A DNA stretch of 64,000 bases from Timema cristinae (GCA_039000515.1 JBCFYV010001001.1:7121033-7185032); one strand, 5' to 3'; shown: positions 22,036-33,324, counted from the first letter of the stretch. Numbers and translations are program-made. The notes: generated from the sequence alone by a model not told the origin.

Positions 22036-22184
22036 GTAAGTACGCATTTCTTTCGACTTGGGATTTTGTTGGCAATTAAACTTTGACAAAGTTGACGAAA
22101 AATAATAATCGCGAAACTTTTTTTTTTAATTAAACAAAGTAGTAGGATATCACACCTAACTTTAAATTGATAAAAACCATCTGA

Positions 22185-22345
22185 TTTAGCAGGATTTTGC
22201 TAGAAAATATATATTTTTTAAATTGCAGCCAACATAGACAACATTTCACTATATGATTGTTATTTTATAGATATAGTTAATAAATATCAAAAGAAACAGC
22301 TGCAGATACCATGAACATTGTTTTAGTAGCTTTTTGTAAATGTAA
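22185..22345 (+). mobile_element. MITE-E fragment
   Basis: gattttgctagaaaatata, gcagccaacatagacaacat, attgttattttatagatat, aacagctgcagatacc. Confidence 0.6.
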
Positions 22346-24216
22346 AAAAAGAAATATCTATCTGTAAGTGACTGTATGTACCTTAAAAATATTTTAGTGA
22401 TAAATGTTTGAAACTTCTTTGGATAAGTTATATAAGGTACTAGATTAAAATAATTAAACATTCCATAAAAACTAAACGGAAAAAGTATGGTGTGCATATA
22501 GTCAAATGTTTAGTGACTAATTCATTTATGTTAAATTAGTGATAGTAAAGTGATGGATTGAATCTGTTATAATAATTATAACTTATACCATTTATTATTA
22601 AAAAAAAGTTAAATTTAGTTAGCATTAGTTGATAATCCAAACGACATTAAAAAAATTACAAACAACTAATTTTGCAGTAAACGTATAGATTATAGTTTTA
22701 GTAACGTTTGGAACTGTCATATTTATTAATAATTAGCCTATCTATCCTGTTATTATTATTTAATATAACGACAGTTTTCTTACAAGCATGCACTGTTATT
22801 TGACTTTTAATTTACAAGAAGAAGTGCATCATTAATGATTGAAATTACAGTAACACAGTTTTGAGTAAATATACATTTTATAACAATAATTACTACTTAC
22901 AAACCATATTTTATACAAAATAAATTTAATGGGTTCCAAACACACTGAAAATGAATCTATTACAAAGATGTACATACAGCTGTTTGTTACAATAAACATA
23001 ATTAGGTTTGATAGAGAGACTAAAGTTTAAAATTAAATTTTAAATAAAAATAGCAGGAATTTACAGCTTAGTTCAAAAACATATGTTCATTAAAATTATA
23101 TTCACAAAGTATTTCTATAAATCTTTTGTATAACAAAAGTTATATTATATACTACATTAATTAAAGTCTATAATATTAACAATAAAAATCTCGCTAAGAG
23201 AAATGAACATGGCTTTTTGCCTTTAATCAGTTAACATTTTTCTTATAGGTAACTGTTACAAGTAAGTTTTAAAAAAACCATTACATACAAATTAATCCAA
23301 ATAATTTGAAATGATATTTTAAGTTTTACAGAAAATATATTTTCAAAAAACAGAATTTATATGGACTAGCTATTTAATGCAATAGTCTAAGTCCGTAGGC
23401 AATAACAAACCTGAATGAAACAAAAGTTGGAGCTGAGTAGAAGGTGCGTTGATTTGAAAAAAGTAGAAAGCAAACCAACTCACCTTCTCGTTCTTTTATT
23501 CGGGCTTTGAGTTGGAATGAAAGAGAACCCGATAAAAGGTAAATAATCTTGCAGTTTTCATAGCAAAACTTCTTTATTTTTTGTAAAAATAAATCATATA
23601 TTGCTCTAGTAAAAACATAAACATAAGAGCTTAATTTTCTTCAAATGGTGGTGATATCAACATTTATTTAATATCTGTCATGAACATATTAGCATTTGAT
23701 GAGAAACTTTTTAGATGAAGGAAAAAAGTTATCATCAAATTTTAGGAAAGTTTTGACAAATAATTTATGAACTATTGAGATTACTATGCAAAGAGAAATA
23801 TTTTATTTATTTTGATTAAAAAATTGCTTCCTATGAAAACTGCAAAGACAATGTTCTTTTCTCGCGGCCCCTACTCTCCAAACTTAACCTAATCGAATCA
23901 TCCATGACGTGGTCGCATGCAAAAGCCAAAGGCCTTCTAGGGAGAATAATTAAGCAACGAACAAAAGTATCACATAGGTAATCTAAACAATTGCGGAATT
24001 AATATAGCGAACATATTGTTAAGATCAGCACATAACAAATACACAACAAGAAAGACACATACAAGACAGGAGACATCACAAAAAAACACTTTCTGGCTCA
24101 GTGAGTCATGAAACGTCCAATATTCATAAACATCTCTAATTAGATTTCGTTTTATGATCGCAATAATTTCTTTACCCGAGGGCTCGCGAGAAAGTAAAAT
24201 GCTAGTTCAGTGCACC

Positions 24217-24332
24217 ACGTCTTACCACCTGTCCGGGCTTAGCATTTAACAACATCAATAGGGTGGAGAAGATGAAGGTAGAATTTTAGAGTAGATGTCA
24301 CCACATTCGCATGGAGGAAAGAAAAGTGAACA
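24217..24332 (-). repeat. SINE-B, left part, split by SINE-A
   Basis: gcaccacgtcttaccacctg, ccgggcttagc, ggagaagatgaaggtagaat, cgcatggaggaaagaaaagt. Its head resumes after the SINE-A insertion, at about 24640-24710 (gccaatattcgaaccccatt). Confidence 0.65.
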
Positions 24333-24339
24333 ATAATTT

Positions 24340-24635
24340 ATTATTATTATTATTAGCATCGCGTATTACTACCCGTTCGGGTTATACTCACTTACGCTAA
24401 TGTGTAATGTTAGGGTGATTATGAGATGAAATGGAGGACCTACAGTTTAATGTGGAATCCGAACCACGGTGGAGGCCTGGCATTCCACACACGTACAAGT
24501 TGTGATTAATACACGTCTTGTCAGAGGTGAAGGAAGGGTTTGGTAATTAGATGAATCTGTGCCGGGACCGAGGATTGAACCTCAGACCCCAGCACAGAAG
24601 TCTGACGCCTTACCCCTAGACCACCAGGTCACCTA
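24340..24635 (-). repeat. SINE-A, full length, nested in SINE-B
   Basis: Shared 3' end gcgtattactacccgttcgg, body block ccgaaccacggtggaggcc, reversed box B gaggattgaacctcag, end agaccaccaggtcacc. An imperfect AACAAT...TTTATTATTA duplication flanks it. Subtype with the longer agttgtgattaatacacgtc segment. Confidence 0.88.
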
Positions 24636-24814
24636 ACAATTTATTATTAATTTCTTTAACTCACTACAACCGGCCAATATTCGAACCCCATTGCCGTAGA
24701 ACAAGGCCAAGCAAAACTGACGTTTGTTTCGCGCAGCCGCCAATGCGTGTGGGGGGGGGGGGGAATAAAGTTTGTCTTGTTTTTATTAGTACAATCACCA
24801 CAATAATTGCCAGT

Positions 24815-25042
24815 TAACGGTCGAATGGTCTTTAAGGCGTCACTCTCGTAAATAAACAGGATTGAAAATGACGGAGATATCGGGGTTCGAATCCTGATCG
24901 GGTTTACGGAGGGTGACTCTTTCCTGAATGGTTTCCCACTCTCCCTCCAAGAAAATGCGGGTACACTTTCTCTCAAATTTATCCTTCCACATCTCTAACA
25001 CATTAGCCTAATTGGTCCATAAGGGGAGTAACACGCGGTGAT
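24815..25042 (+). repeat. SINE-B copy, full length
   Basis: Head ggtcgaatggtctttaaggc, box B cggggttcgaatcctgatcg, gagggtgactctttcctg, cactctccctccaagaaaat, aacacattagcctaattgg and end gtaacacgcggtg. A typical good copy. Confidence 0.8.
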
Positions 25043-25274
25043 ATTTATGGATATTTTGATATTTTTTTAAAAATCTGCTTTATAAAGACAAGCTTCCAAC
25101 CTAACGACGTGAATGGATTTCGAATTGTAAAGGTGGCGCCAGCTCTGCATTTATGATCTTTTAAAAGTGGTTACAACTTTTTGCGTTCGAGAGAGGGGGG
25201 TAAGGGGGGAGAGGGCTAATAAAGTTATTACCAAACCACTCGCTACTTTATGAACATATAGTAGGATTATGCTA

Positions 25275-25309
25275 GGAAAAAACTCTTTTCGCGGCCAACA
25301 TTGATGACA

Positions 25310-25350
<41 letters not shown>

Positions 25351-25420
25351 TTCAAAGGTATTGATAATATATCTCAAAAGTAGCAACTGCAGATCACATG
25401 ACTTGTATGAATATGAAAAA
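25275..25420 (+). mobile_element. MITE-E copy with (TTA)n expansion
   Basis: tgctaggaaaaaactctttt, gcggccaacattgatgacat, then an expanded ATT/TTA run (about 25312-25348) in the core, followed by gtattgataatatatctc and gcaactgcagatcacatgac. Confidence 0.65.
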
Positions 25421-25421
25421 A

Positions 25422-25575
25422 TGTTAGAGATGAAGAAGGTTGAATTTAGAGGAAGTGTACCTACATTTGTGTGGAGGGAGAGTTGAAAATCATTTAGGTA
25501 AAACCACCCTCCATGCACTCGACCGAGATTCGAACCTCGATCTCCCTGTCATCGTCAGTACGGTCTATTTTAGTA
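25422..25575 (-). repeat. SINE-B, 3' end missing
   Basis: gagatgaagaaggttgaat, tttgtgtggagggagagttg, reversed box B gagattcgaacctcgatctc, cctgtcatcgtcagtacgg. Confidence 0.7.
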
Positions 25576-25710
25576 ACTTTTATATCCATCAGCTGCTGTT
25601 AACCACAAAACCCACGATGGAAAAAAAAACCGATCTAGCATGAATAACCTAATGTCTACATTTCATAAGACTAGCCTTATCTGACAACTAGAAGAAATTA
25701 CTAGAAATAT

Positions 25711-25903
25711 GATTGCAAACCCTTCCTTCACCTCTGGCAGACATCTGTGAATGTGGGAAGCCAGGCCACCACCGTGGTTCGGATTCCAGTTAAACTGTAG
25801 GTCTTCATTTCATCTCACAATCACCTACATTACACATTAGCGTAAGTGTGTATAACCCGAACGGGTAGTAAGACGCGGTGCTAATAATAATAATAATAAT
25901 AAT
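25711..25903 (+). repeat. SINE-A, 5'-truncated, plus orientation
   Basis: Starts within the body (ccttccttcacctctggcag), has ccaccaccgtggttcggat, ends cgaacgggtagtaagacgcg + gtgc and (TAA)n. The flanking duplication ACTAGAAATAT is perfect (25700-25710, 25904-25914), so the truncated copy is a real insertion. Confidence 0.9.
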
Positions 25904-25974
25904 ACTAGAAATATAGCAGATTTTCTTACAAATAACCTTTCAAGCCTTTTTTTCTTAATAGTACACTACTATAT

Positions 25975-26240
25975 AGTAGCTGATGCCTGCTGGTATGAAA
26001 AAGATCCTTCCGGGTGCTTATTCGCGAGAAAATAGGGCCATATGTACTTTCACTTTTTCATACGTCAAGTCATGTGATCCGCAGCTGTCACTTTTGACAG
26101 TATTATCAATTACTATAAAATAACAATAATTAAACAATAAAATGTTATCAATGTTGGCCGCGAAAAATGTAAGTTTGTACTTTCTAAAAGGTGCTCCAAA
26201 ATGTCTATTCGTAAGAAAATCAAAGTATAGTTTGTCTTCA
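25975..26240 (-). mobile_element. MITE-E copy
   Basis: Inverse orientation: cgtcaagtcatgtgatccgc, agctgtcacttttgacagta, aaaatgttatcaatgttggc, gtttgtactttctaaaagg. Confidence 0.7.
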
Positions 26241-26534
26241 GTTTGAGCGGTACTCGGCAAACGTTACCACAGAATAACAAAAGTAGAGGCCACTGAACTG
26301 AATGTAAAGGACTTAACGCAGCTGTTTACATTTACATTTTTAGAGAACAGGAGGATGGAATTTTAAGAAAATACTTTAGCATTACCTTCTAGAGAAAATG
26401 TAAAAACATAATTTGCCCTTGAATTAAGAAAAAAAAGCAACTCCAACGCACACAGTCGGTAAACGAACTAAAGTCTCTCGTTTATGGATTCGGGATTAGT
26501 CAACAATTTTGATTTTATGTGAAGGGCTATCCAC

Positions 26535-26710
26535 GCGACTATAGGCATAGATGGAATGTATAATTTAAAAGTGTAACCGTATTTGTGTAGAAGGAGAGCG
26601 GGAAAACCTGTTCAGCAAAAAAAAAAAACTTTTAAGTAAACTCAGCCTGGAATTCGAACTTAAACCCTTTGTCCCCATGCCCATTGATACGAATTCAACC
26701 AAATTAAACG
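26535..26710 (-). repeat. SINE-B copy, degraded
   Basis: gtgtaaccgtatttgtgtag, aaggagagcgggaaaacctg, cctggaattcgaacttaaac in SINE-B order. Confidence 0.55.
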
Positions 26711-26719
26711 CAGAAGGTG

Positions 26720-26946
26720 TACAGCCCAATTTTCATAAGAAGGACCTTATCTGACTGCTAGAAGTTCCTAGATCAACTTTCGCGTATTCTCTCGTCAAGT
26801 CACGTGATCTACAGGTGTCAATTTTGATATATACTAACAAAAATAATAATAATACACTAAAATGTTCCAACAATGTTGAGAGCAAACTTTTTGTATTTTT
26901 CTTTTTCTAAAAGGCGGCTCGATTCCTATGTAAAACTGACTGTATA
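26720..26946 (-). mobile_element. MITE-E, reference copy with both ends
   Basis: Ends are imperfect inverted repeats: acagcccaattttcataaga on the left against atacagtcagttttacatag (complement of the right end). The core has gtcaagtcacgtgatctaca, taaaatgttccaacaatgtt. About 227 bp, no coding capacity. At least a dozen related copies lie in this window, in both orientations. Confidence 0.7.
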
Positions 26947-27319
26947 GTTGTGGCCCCGGTTAGGACAGGTTGGTTGGTAATAGTGTCTGAATAAATCCTG
27001 CTCAGCTACAACCTAAATTGAGTCTCAGGATTTTTTTTTTTTAAGAATACCAAGCAAGACTTTTTACGACATGTTGATTACATCAGCGACAGCTTCAAAG
27101 ATATGAGTATATATGTCAAAGCGCAAGACGGGATCCAACAAACGTATTCAAGCGCCTTCACAAGTAAAATTATATTTTACTAAATATTTCCAACAACAAA
27201 AAGACAGATTAAGTTAATTTATTTTCGTTAAAATGAAGTGAAATTGATTTAAAACTAAAGCAAGGCCCGTAGTATATTTTTAGTAAAACAGTTAAATAAT
27301 TAAACATAAATAACTTCTT

Positions 27320-27545
27320 TTTTTAACGCGTCCAATTTCCCGTTCGGGTTGGACACATTATGTACTAATTACGCTCATGTGTTATGGATGAGGAAGGTTT
27401 GAATATAAACAATTATATCAGCAGCGTGGCGGGAGAGTAGAGATTTGGAAAAATTGCCCTCAGTATATCCGACCGTGATTCGAACCCCTGTCTCACCGTC
27501 ATCGGCAGTACCGGTCTATTACGAGAGAAACGCCTTAGAGAGAAA
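27320..27545 (-). repeat. SINE-B copy
   Basis: ttaacgcgtccaatttcccg, ttcgggttggacacattatg, gatgaggaaggtttgaat, reversed box B gtgattcgaacccctgtctc, catcggcagtaccggtctat. Confidence 0.75.
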
Positions 27546-27639
27546 ATACCTTAAATAATAATACTTTCACAAATTAAAAATAGAAGATTTTTTTTTAAAG
27601 TGTGTCTAGAAACGATCGATTCTCTTAAAGTTACTACCC

Positions 27640-28300
27640 CCTCTGTCTTTTAACAGGATCATCTCTGTTCGACAGGTATCCACGCCCCAGGGGGGGCAAA
27701 GAACGAGCACATCCACACACAGCTTACGGAACACCCTGTACCGGTTCAACAACCCCGGCATCCAGAGAGAGAGAGAGAGAGAGAACATAGGAGACGACCA
27801 GCTGAGAGACAAAAAGGCCGCGACGGGATGTGAACCCCGGATGGGGGTCGCGGGGATAAGCAGCGCTACCCTTCACCCGTCAACTCGTCGGACGGTCGAG
27901 TCTACGGCGGGCGCCGGGACGCCGCGCGCGCTCCAAGAGACCCAAACGGCGCCAGGTGCGTGTAATTGGTTCTCCCCCCTCCCCGCCGGCTATCAGTGGA
28001 GGCCCGGACCACTCACTACAAGGCTCGGAGAGTAGAGGAGGTGATTCATACTGGCGCTACTCTACACACAGGAGAGAGAGGGGAAGGGGGGGGGGTCTGT
28101 GAACACAGAGAGGAGAGGATATAATGTTAGCAAGAGACACTGACTGAACACCCCCCACATTCCCCCTCTTACCGCAGGACCTGTGATGATAGCAATAAGA
28201 GTCCAATCATTATAGTATGAACCTCCTAGAATAGTTATCGGGACCGCCGACCGGCTCGTTCCCGTTTGACGGCCTCCTCTCTCAAAAGACATTCAAAATA
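27640..28300. other. GC-rich patch in SRF intron 2
   Basis: Strikingly CpG-rich compared with the flanks, especially 27820-28040 (ggcgggcgccgggacgccgc). The minus strand carries a tRNA-like pair: gaagggtagcgctgcttatc (box A-like) and ggggttcacatcccg (box B-like), so part may be a young tRNA-headed SINE. It also has a GA microsatellite (27765-27784). An unmethylated regulatory island is the alternative. No exon is recognised. Confidence 0.45.
27765..27784 (+). repeat. (GA)n microsatellite
   Basis: About 10 GA units in the GC-rich patch. Confidence 0.9.
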
Positions 28301-28418
28301 AGTGGGGTGTACCCACAGACTTTCTTTCTCTAATCTTGAAATAGAGACAGGTTGTGAAACGAGATAATACCGATTAATGGGGAAACACTCAACCAAAGTG
28401 TATAAATGAAATGTTATA

Positions 28419-28495
28419 CATTATTATTATTATTATTATTAGCACCGCGTTTTATTACACATTCGGGTTGTACGCACTTACAATAATGTGTAATA
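28419..28495 (-). repeat. SINE-A, 3' end only
   Basis: (TTA)n followed by gcaccgcgttttattacac, attcgggttgtacgcactta, ataatgtgtaat, then unrelated DNA. A strongly 5'-truncated copy. Confidence 0.75.
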
Positions 28496-28724
28496 TATAA
28501 AAGTCTATGTGCAATATTCAAATTGTAGTCAAAGAGGGCACTAAGAGAATAACTATTTTATTTGTTTGAGGTATTTAATAAGGACTTTTTGAACCGAATG
28601 ATTATATCCACAGCACATGATCTGTAAACTAAATTAGATCTAGAACAGACACAACACCCAGCCCCCCGCCAACAATTCATCACTATATGAAAGGTAAAAT
28701 CCACATTTCATTAATGATACATCT

Positions 28725-28800
28725 TTTCAGCCATGTCAGGAATTGAACCTAGAACAGTAGTCTGTAGAGAAAGACGCTAGCGACTGAGCTAAGGTGTATG
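28725..28800 (-). repeat. tRNA-like SINE head
   Basis: On minus: tagctcagtcgctagcgtct (box A region) and aggttcaattcctgac (box B). No complete cloverleaf is evident, so this is a SINE head or tRNA relic, not a tRNA gene. Confidence 0.5.
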
Positions 28801-29260
28801 ACTTACAGAATAACTGAATGTCTGATAAATAGTAATATTTATGTCACTATAGAAACATGGTAAAAATATGCCATTTCTATAACAATTACTCATCAAACTG
28901 ACAAAGCTTAGTTAAATACAAGGTTCTAACTTGAAATGTATATTTAGACACACATTATTTGTCACCACAAATTCTCAAAATACCTAGCTAGGTAGTACTA
29001 AACTATTAATAAATTCAAAATAAAAAGTTGGTCCAGTTTTACGATAGGTACATGATAAATATGAATTAATTAATTACATATATTTTAAGCTTCTGTAAAT
29101 CTAAGATTTTCAATTTCAAATTGAATATGAATCTCTGCTTACTTGCTTGAATCAAATATAAATAAAATATTTTAAAATTAAATAGTTTAATTCAAATGTT
29201 GATTGAATATTTCATACTGTAAATGTTTAAAATCGAGATGTATAATAGAAACTTATTTTA

Positions 29261-29541
29261 GTATTATTAGAATTATTAGCACCGCGTCTTATTACCCGGG
29301 TTATACACACACTTATGTGTAACGGTAGGGTGATAAATGGAGGATCTAGAGTTTAACATGGAATCCGAACCATGGTGGAGGCTTGGCATTCCACACATTC
29401 ACAAGTTGTGATTAATACACGTCTTGTCAGAGGTGAAGGAAGGGTTTGATAGTCAGATAAATCTTTGCCGGGGCTGAGGATTGAACCCCGGACCCCCAGA
29501 ACAGAAGTCCGACACCTTACCCCTAAACCGCCAGGTCACCC
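29261..29541 (-). repeat. SINE-A, full length
   Basis: Shared 3' end gcaccgcgtcttattacccg, body ccgaaccatggtggaggct, reversed box B ggattgaaccccgga, end taaaccgccaggtcacc. Flanked by a perfect 12-bp duplication, AAACTTATTTTA (29249-29260, 29542-29553). Confidence 0.92.
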
Positions 29542-29584
29542 AAACTTATTTTATTATGTAATGATGGGAAAATTATATACTTTT

Positions 29585-29825
29585 TTGCACCGCGTTTTAC
29601 TACCTGTTCAGGTTATATGCATATGTATTAATAATGATAATGAGTTAGGTATGAGGAAGGATGAATTTAGAGGAAGAGTACCCATATTTGCATGAAATGA
29701 GACTGAAAAACCATATTGTAAAAATCACCCTTAGTACACTCGACCGGAATTCGAACCCCAATCTCCCTGTCATCGGCAGTCTAGTTTATAATGATAGTGA
29801 CGTCTTATACCATGCGGCCAAAGCA
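29585..29825 (-). repeat. SINE-B, full length
   Basis: ttgcaccgcgttttactacc, ggtatgaggaaggatgaat, reversed box B ggaattcgaaccccaatctc, cctgtcatcggcagtctag, cttataccatgcggcc. Confidence 0.8.
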
Positions 29826-30194
29826 GATCATTTTTTAATTGACTTCAATAAAAAATATAAATTGTCCGAATATTTTTTTTTAATATAATGCTATTAATAG
29901 GTTTATATTGTCAAGCAAAATAATAGTTCTATGCTAGTTTCTTTAATGAATTAAATTATTCAAACATTTAATCTTTAGATTCAGTATGAATTAAATTACA
30001 TAAAATATGAATCCAGGATGTATTCATATTTGAAATTTTGAATCAGATAAAAATCTTTCAAATAATAAGATTTTGAATTTCAAATAGAATACAAATCCTA
30101 GTAAGAGTAAGAATTGGATCCAAAATTGCAAAGCTTTTCAAATGAACAACTGAATTTGTATTTCTTCAATAAAATAATTATTTTCTAGTTTCAG

Positions 30195-30302
30195 AACTCA
30201 AGATTACAGTTATCACCAACATTAGAGGGAATTTGGTGCCTCGATAACCAGTTTACGAGAAGAGATTGCAAATTGGTTAAACAATGGAAGTAGAGAATAA
30301 GG
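30195..30302 (+). CDS. Candidate exon 2 of the nested plus-strand transcript
   Basis: A 108-nt segment bounded by a good acceptor (ttttctagtttcag) and a strong donor (AAGG|gtaagttt). It contains one ATG in good initiation context, AAACAATGG at 30284, giving MEVENK and ending in phase 1. Upstream in that frame are stops, so the rest would be leader. Joined to the 32965 segment in phase 1, translation stops after 16 codons, so the two do not make a long protein as sequenced. Function not recognised. Confidence 0.35.
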
Positions 30303-30649
30303 GTAAGTTTGTCAACTGTATAATACAAATACACAACTTGTTATACAAATTAGGCTAAACATGATTTTAAAAACAAACTAAGTTTAAGGATCATTGTAAT
30401 TGATAAGCCAGCAAAATCTTTTTAAAAATAAAAACAGAGTTAACACTAAAATACTCACTTTGTGGATTAATAACAATTTAATAATTTCTTAAATAAAAAT
30501 GTAGATATTAAAATTACCTATGTGCACAAATTAAAAAGAGCAGCCTTATTTTTATATTTTTTCATTAATAAACTGTTTACAAATTTTAACTTAATAAAGA
30601 TTTTATAAAAATTAAAGAAACACTAAGAGCAATTAGAGAGGAAATTTTT

Positions 30650-30835
30650 CTTATTCAGCATTGGTTACATTTTAAAGTATTATTGATATTATTAACATGG
30701 TATATTGATATAGCTATCAAAGTGACAGATGCTGATCACATGACTTGACGTATGATTACATGAAACAAGATCATGTAACTTTTCTAGCTCTCAGATAAGG
30801 TTCTTCCTATTATTATCTTCTTACAATAGTTCATG
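30650..30835 (+). mobile_element. MITE-E copy
   Basis: Core region degraded; gatgctgatcacatgacttg, acgtatgattacatga, agatcatgtaacttttcta, gctctcagataaggttcttc are clear. Confidence 0.65.
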
Positions 30836-32044
30836 CTGTGTAAGGAAGGCAATTTAACTACCTTTTAATATATATGTGATGTGAGTTAAGGATTTAAGTA
30901 TAATTCAAAATTAATATAAAAAACTCATATGAACAAAACAAACATATTCTTAATTTTTTTTTTTTTTGCATTACATCCACTTAAGTGACTGAACAAATGT
31001 GTACCAACAAATATAAAATACCTTTTTTATTCACTTCTTTATCCTGCTGTGTTTAGATTATTGTGATGAGTATAAAGCTTTGAAAGCTATCTTGCAACAT
31101 GACTAAATAGACCCCAAAACTGTCATATTAGGTTTATATTTGACCTCTGAATATGTTAACATATGGCGGAAACTTTGCTTTATTGTATTATTACTATTTC
31201 TAAATTGCTGCAAAACACCGCAAAAAACGGAACAAAAATGTAACAATGAACTGCAAATGTTAATGGTAACGCAACCATCTTGGAATCATTTCTTGAAACA
31301 TGTTCTGCCCAAGCTTTATACTTATTTCACTTCCTATTTTCTCATCTTTATTAACATATAATAAAACTAATTACTACTATTATTATACAAAGTTGAGAGT
31401 TTAGTGAAACTATATTCCTAAAAACAGCAACAGAATTAAATATCGCCATCTACAGGAGGGTCATAAAGTTTCGAAACAGTGGTAAATACACAGATACAGG
31501 CAAATATACATGCTTATAGGTGATTTTATAAAAATATAAAACTTCATAAAAAATAATGTCATGATAAACAGCCGTTTTTGTTGTCCATCTTTGTTGATGT
31601 GCTTTTTTATTGTCTGTTGCCTACCTGCTCAGACTTTATGGCCACCTGTATACAAAATATTTTGGTATATTTGATAACGGCTATGTTTTAATTCAAGAGC
31701 TTATATATTTGATAGTCAATACTGTGTATAATTTTTGAGTATATGCAATAAGTAGTAAATTAGTTTATCAAATTGTAAATCACATGTTTATAAATGAAGA
31801 AAATTTATTAACATAACAAAAGTTTAATAAAAACCACACTTAGTTCAATAACTTAACCAGTTTTTTATTCTAGAGGTGAGGGTTTTGATTCTTGGACAAG
31901 TGTCAAAGGTGTATCAATTTAAAATTGTATTTACTTCCTTTGGTAAATGATAAACTAATGATATGGGGCCTGGTTGCTGTCAATACCTTCTCAATTACTT
32001 TATGTAACTGGGAACTTTAAAGTTAATTGCTGCACTTAAAAAAG

Positions 32045-32335
32045 TATGCCACTTATCCCCATCTTGAGCTAGTTATATCCAGTCCACCTTATTACACCCT
32101 CTCCTTATTATGAAATCGTCCTACCCTGTTCACCTCATTACACCCTATCTCCATCTTACGCTAACTATATTCAGTCCATTCCATTACACCCTATCCCATC
32201 TTGATTTAGTTCTATACAGTTCACCTCATTTCACCCTATCCCTATAATGAGTTAGTTCTATCCAGTCCAACTCATTTCACCTTATTCCTATCTTGAGTTA
32301 GATTTATCCAGTCCACCTCATTACACCCTAGCTCT
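32045..32335 (-). repeat. 46-bp tandem repeat, about 6 units
   Basis: Unit like tatccagtccacctcattac, accctatccctatcttgagt, tagtt, with spacing of 45-46 bp between successive copies. It continues from the 3' end of a LINE coding fragment (32336-32490). The same array type occurs at 53835-54110. Confidence 0.85.
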
Positions 32336-32490
32336 TTCAGCACAATTGCAACGTTATCCTCCAATGTGCATCTAGGTCTTCCCAATGGTTTATTTACATT
32401 GGGTTTGCCAGTCAATACCCTGAACACGGTTTTAGATCCTGACATTCGCGCTGCATTTCCTGCCCACCATAATCTATGAGACTTTATTCT
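32320..32490 (-). pseudogene. LINE reverse-transcriptase C-terminal fragment
   Basis: A clean minus-strand frame of about 57 codons reads LWWAGNAARMSGSKTVF, RVLTGKPNVNKPLGRPRC, TLEDNVAIVLKELGCNEVDW. This matches the WAGHVARM...GKRPLGRPR..W.DN...DL..VG.. ..DWI tail common in non-LTR retrotransposon polyproteins. It is cut upstream, so it is a dead 3' fragment. Confidence 0.75.
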
Positions 32491-32556
32491 AATAATGCTT
32501 GTGCTTTATAGTTAAATTAGGTAGATAATAGTTTGTAAAAGTGTCCAATATGTACA

Positions 32557-32834
32557 TTATTATTATTATTATGCTCCCGTCTTACTACCCGTTCGGGTTC
32601 TACGCACTTACGCTAATGTGTAATGGTAGGGTGATTGTGAGATGAAATGAAGGACCTACAGTTTAACATTGAATCCGAACCACGGTGGAGGCCTGGCATT
32701 CCCCACATTCACAAGATGTCTTGTCAGAGGTGAAAGAAGGGTTTGGTAATAAAATAAATCTGTGCCGGGACCGAGGATTGAACCCCGGCGCCAGCATAGA
32801 AGTCTGACACCTTACCCCTAGACCGCCAGGTCAC
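32557..32834 (-). repeat. SINE-A, full length
   Basis: (TTA)n, cccgtcttactacccgttcg, body ccgaaccacggtggaggcc, short acaagatgtcttgtcag junction, reversed box B aggattgaaccccgg. Perfect 12-bp duplication CCAATATGTACA (32545-32556, 32835-32846). Confidence 0.92.
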
Positions 32835-32964
32835 CCAATATGTACAGTAAAATACAACAAAATTACTACTAAATATTACTTCGAATAAAAGCTTTTAGAA
32901 AAAAATATGTTAATAAAAGGTTGAATGTGAGGTAACTTAAATTCTTGTTTTATTATTTTTACAG

Positions 32965-33165
32965 ATAGTTACCAAAAGGGAAAAAATACAAGATAATGGT
33001 ACTCGAAAGGTCTGTATCCACAGCATCAATATAGCTTCTGAACTTCTAATTAATTCAACGACGTTTGACCAGTTTCTGACAGGAATGAAGAGTGAAATCG
33101 AATTGAAAACAATATCTCACCTCGGCCTCAGAAGTTTTGAATATAATATTGTGCCGCATCTATAA
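32965..33165 (+). CDS. Candidate exon 3 of the nested plus-strand transcript (unrecognised frame)
   Basis: Follows a strong acceptor, tattatttttacag. From the first base it stays open for 66 codons to TAA at 33163-33165: IVTKREKIQDNGTRKV, CIHSINIASELLIN, STTFDQFLTGMKSEIELK, TISHLGLRSFEYNIVPHL. No ATG precedes it in the exon, and the phase offered by the 30195 exon is different. The INSTTFDQFL part weakly resembles the IMDAANFEQFL motif of ribosomal protein L22, without support elsewhere. It may be a coding exon, a pseudogene, or chance. Confidence 0.35.
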   Translation: MVTKREKIQDNGTRKVCIHSINIASELLINSTTFDQFLTGMKSEIELKTISHLGLRSFEYNIVPHL

Positions 33166-33324
33166 TGATCTATGCACCTTAAAAATGTGCATCATTTCAG
33201 ATTTTACAAATATTTGTTTACTTTTGGTAAGAAAAAAACAGCTGTATTCATTGTATGCATTTTAACAACATATGTACAAAACAAAGGAAATAGGTCTTGC
33301 CTAGAAAAACAATTTGTTGGTAAA

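Noticed and set aside
28725..28800. Functional tRNA gene
   Set aside because: Box A and box B are present, but no acceptor stem or clean anticodon arm can be formed; the same holds for the other tRNA-like heads at 50860, 56505 and 60735.
32965..33165. Ribosomal protein L22 gene
   Set aside because: Only a short motif resembles L22; the conserved C-terminal part of L22 is absent.
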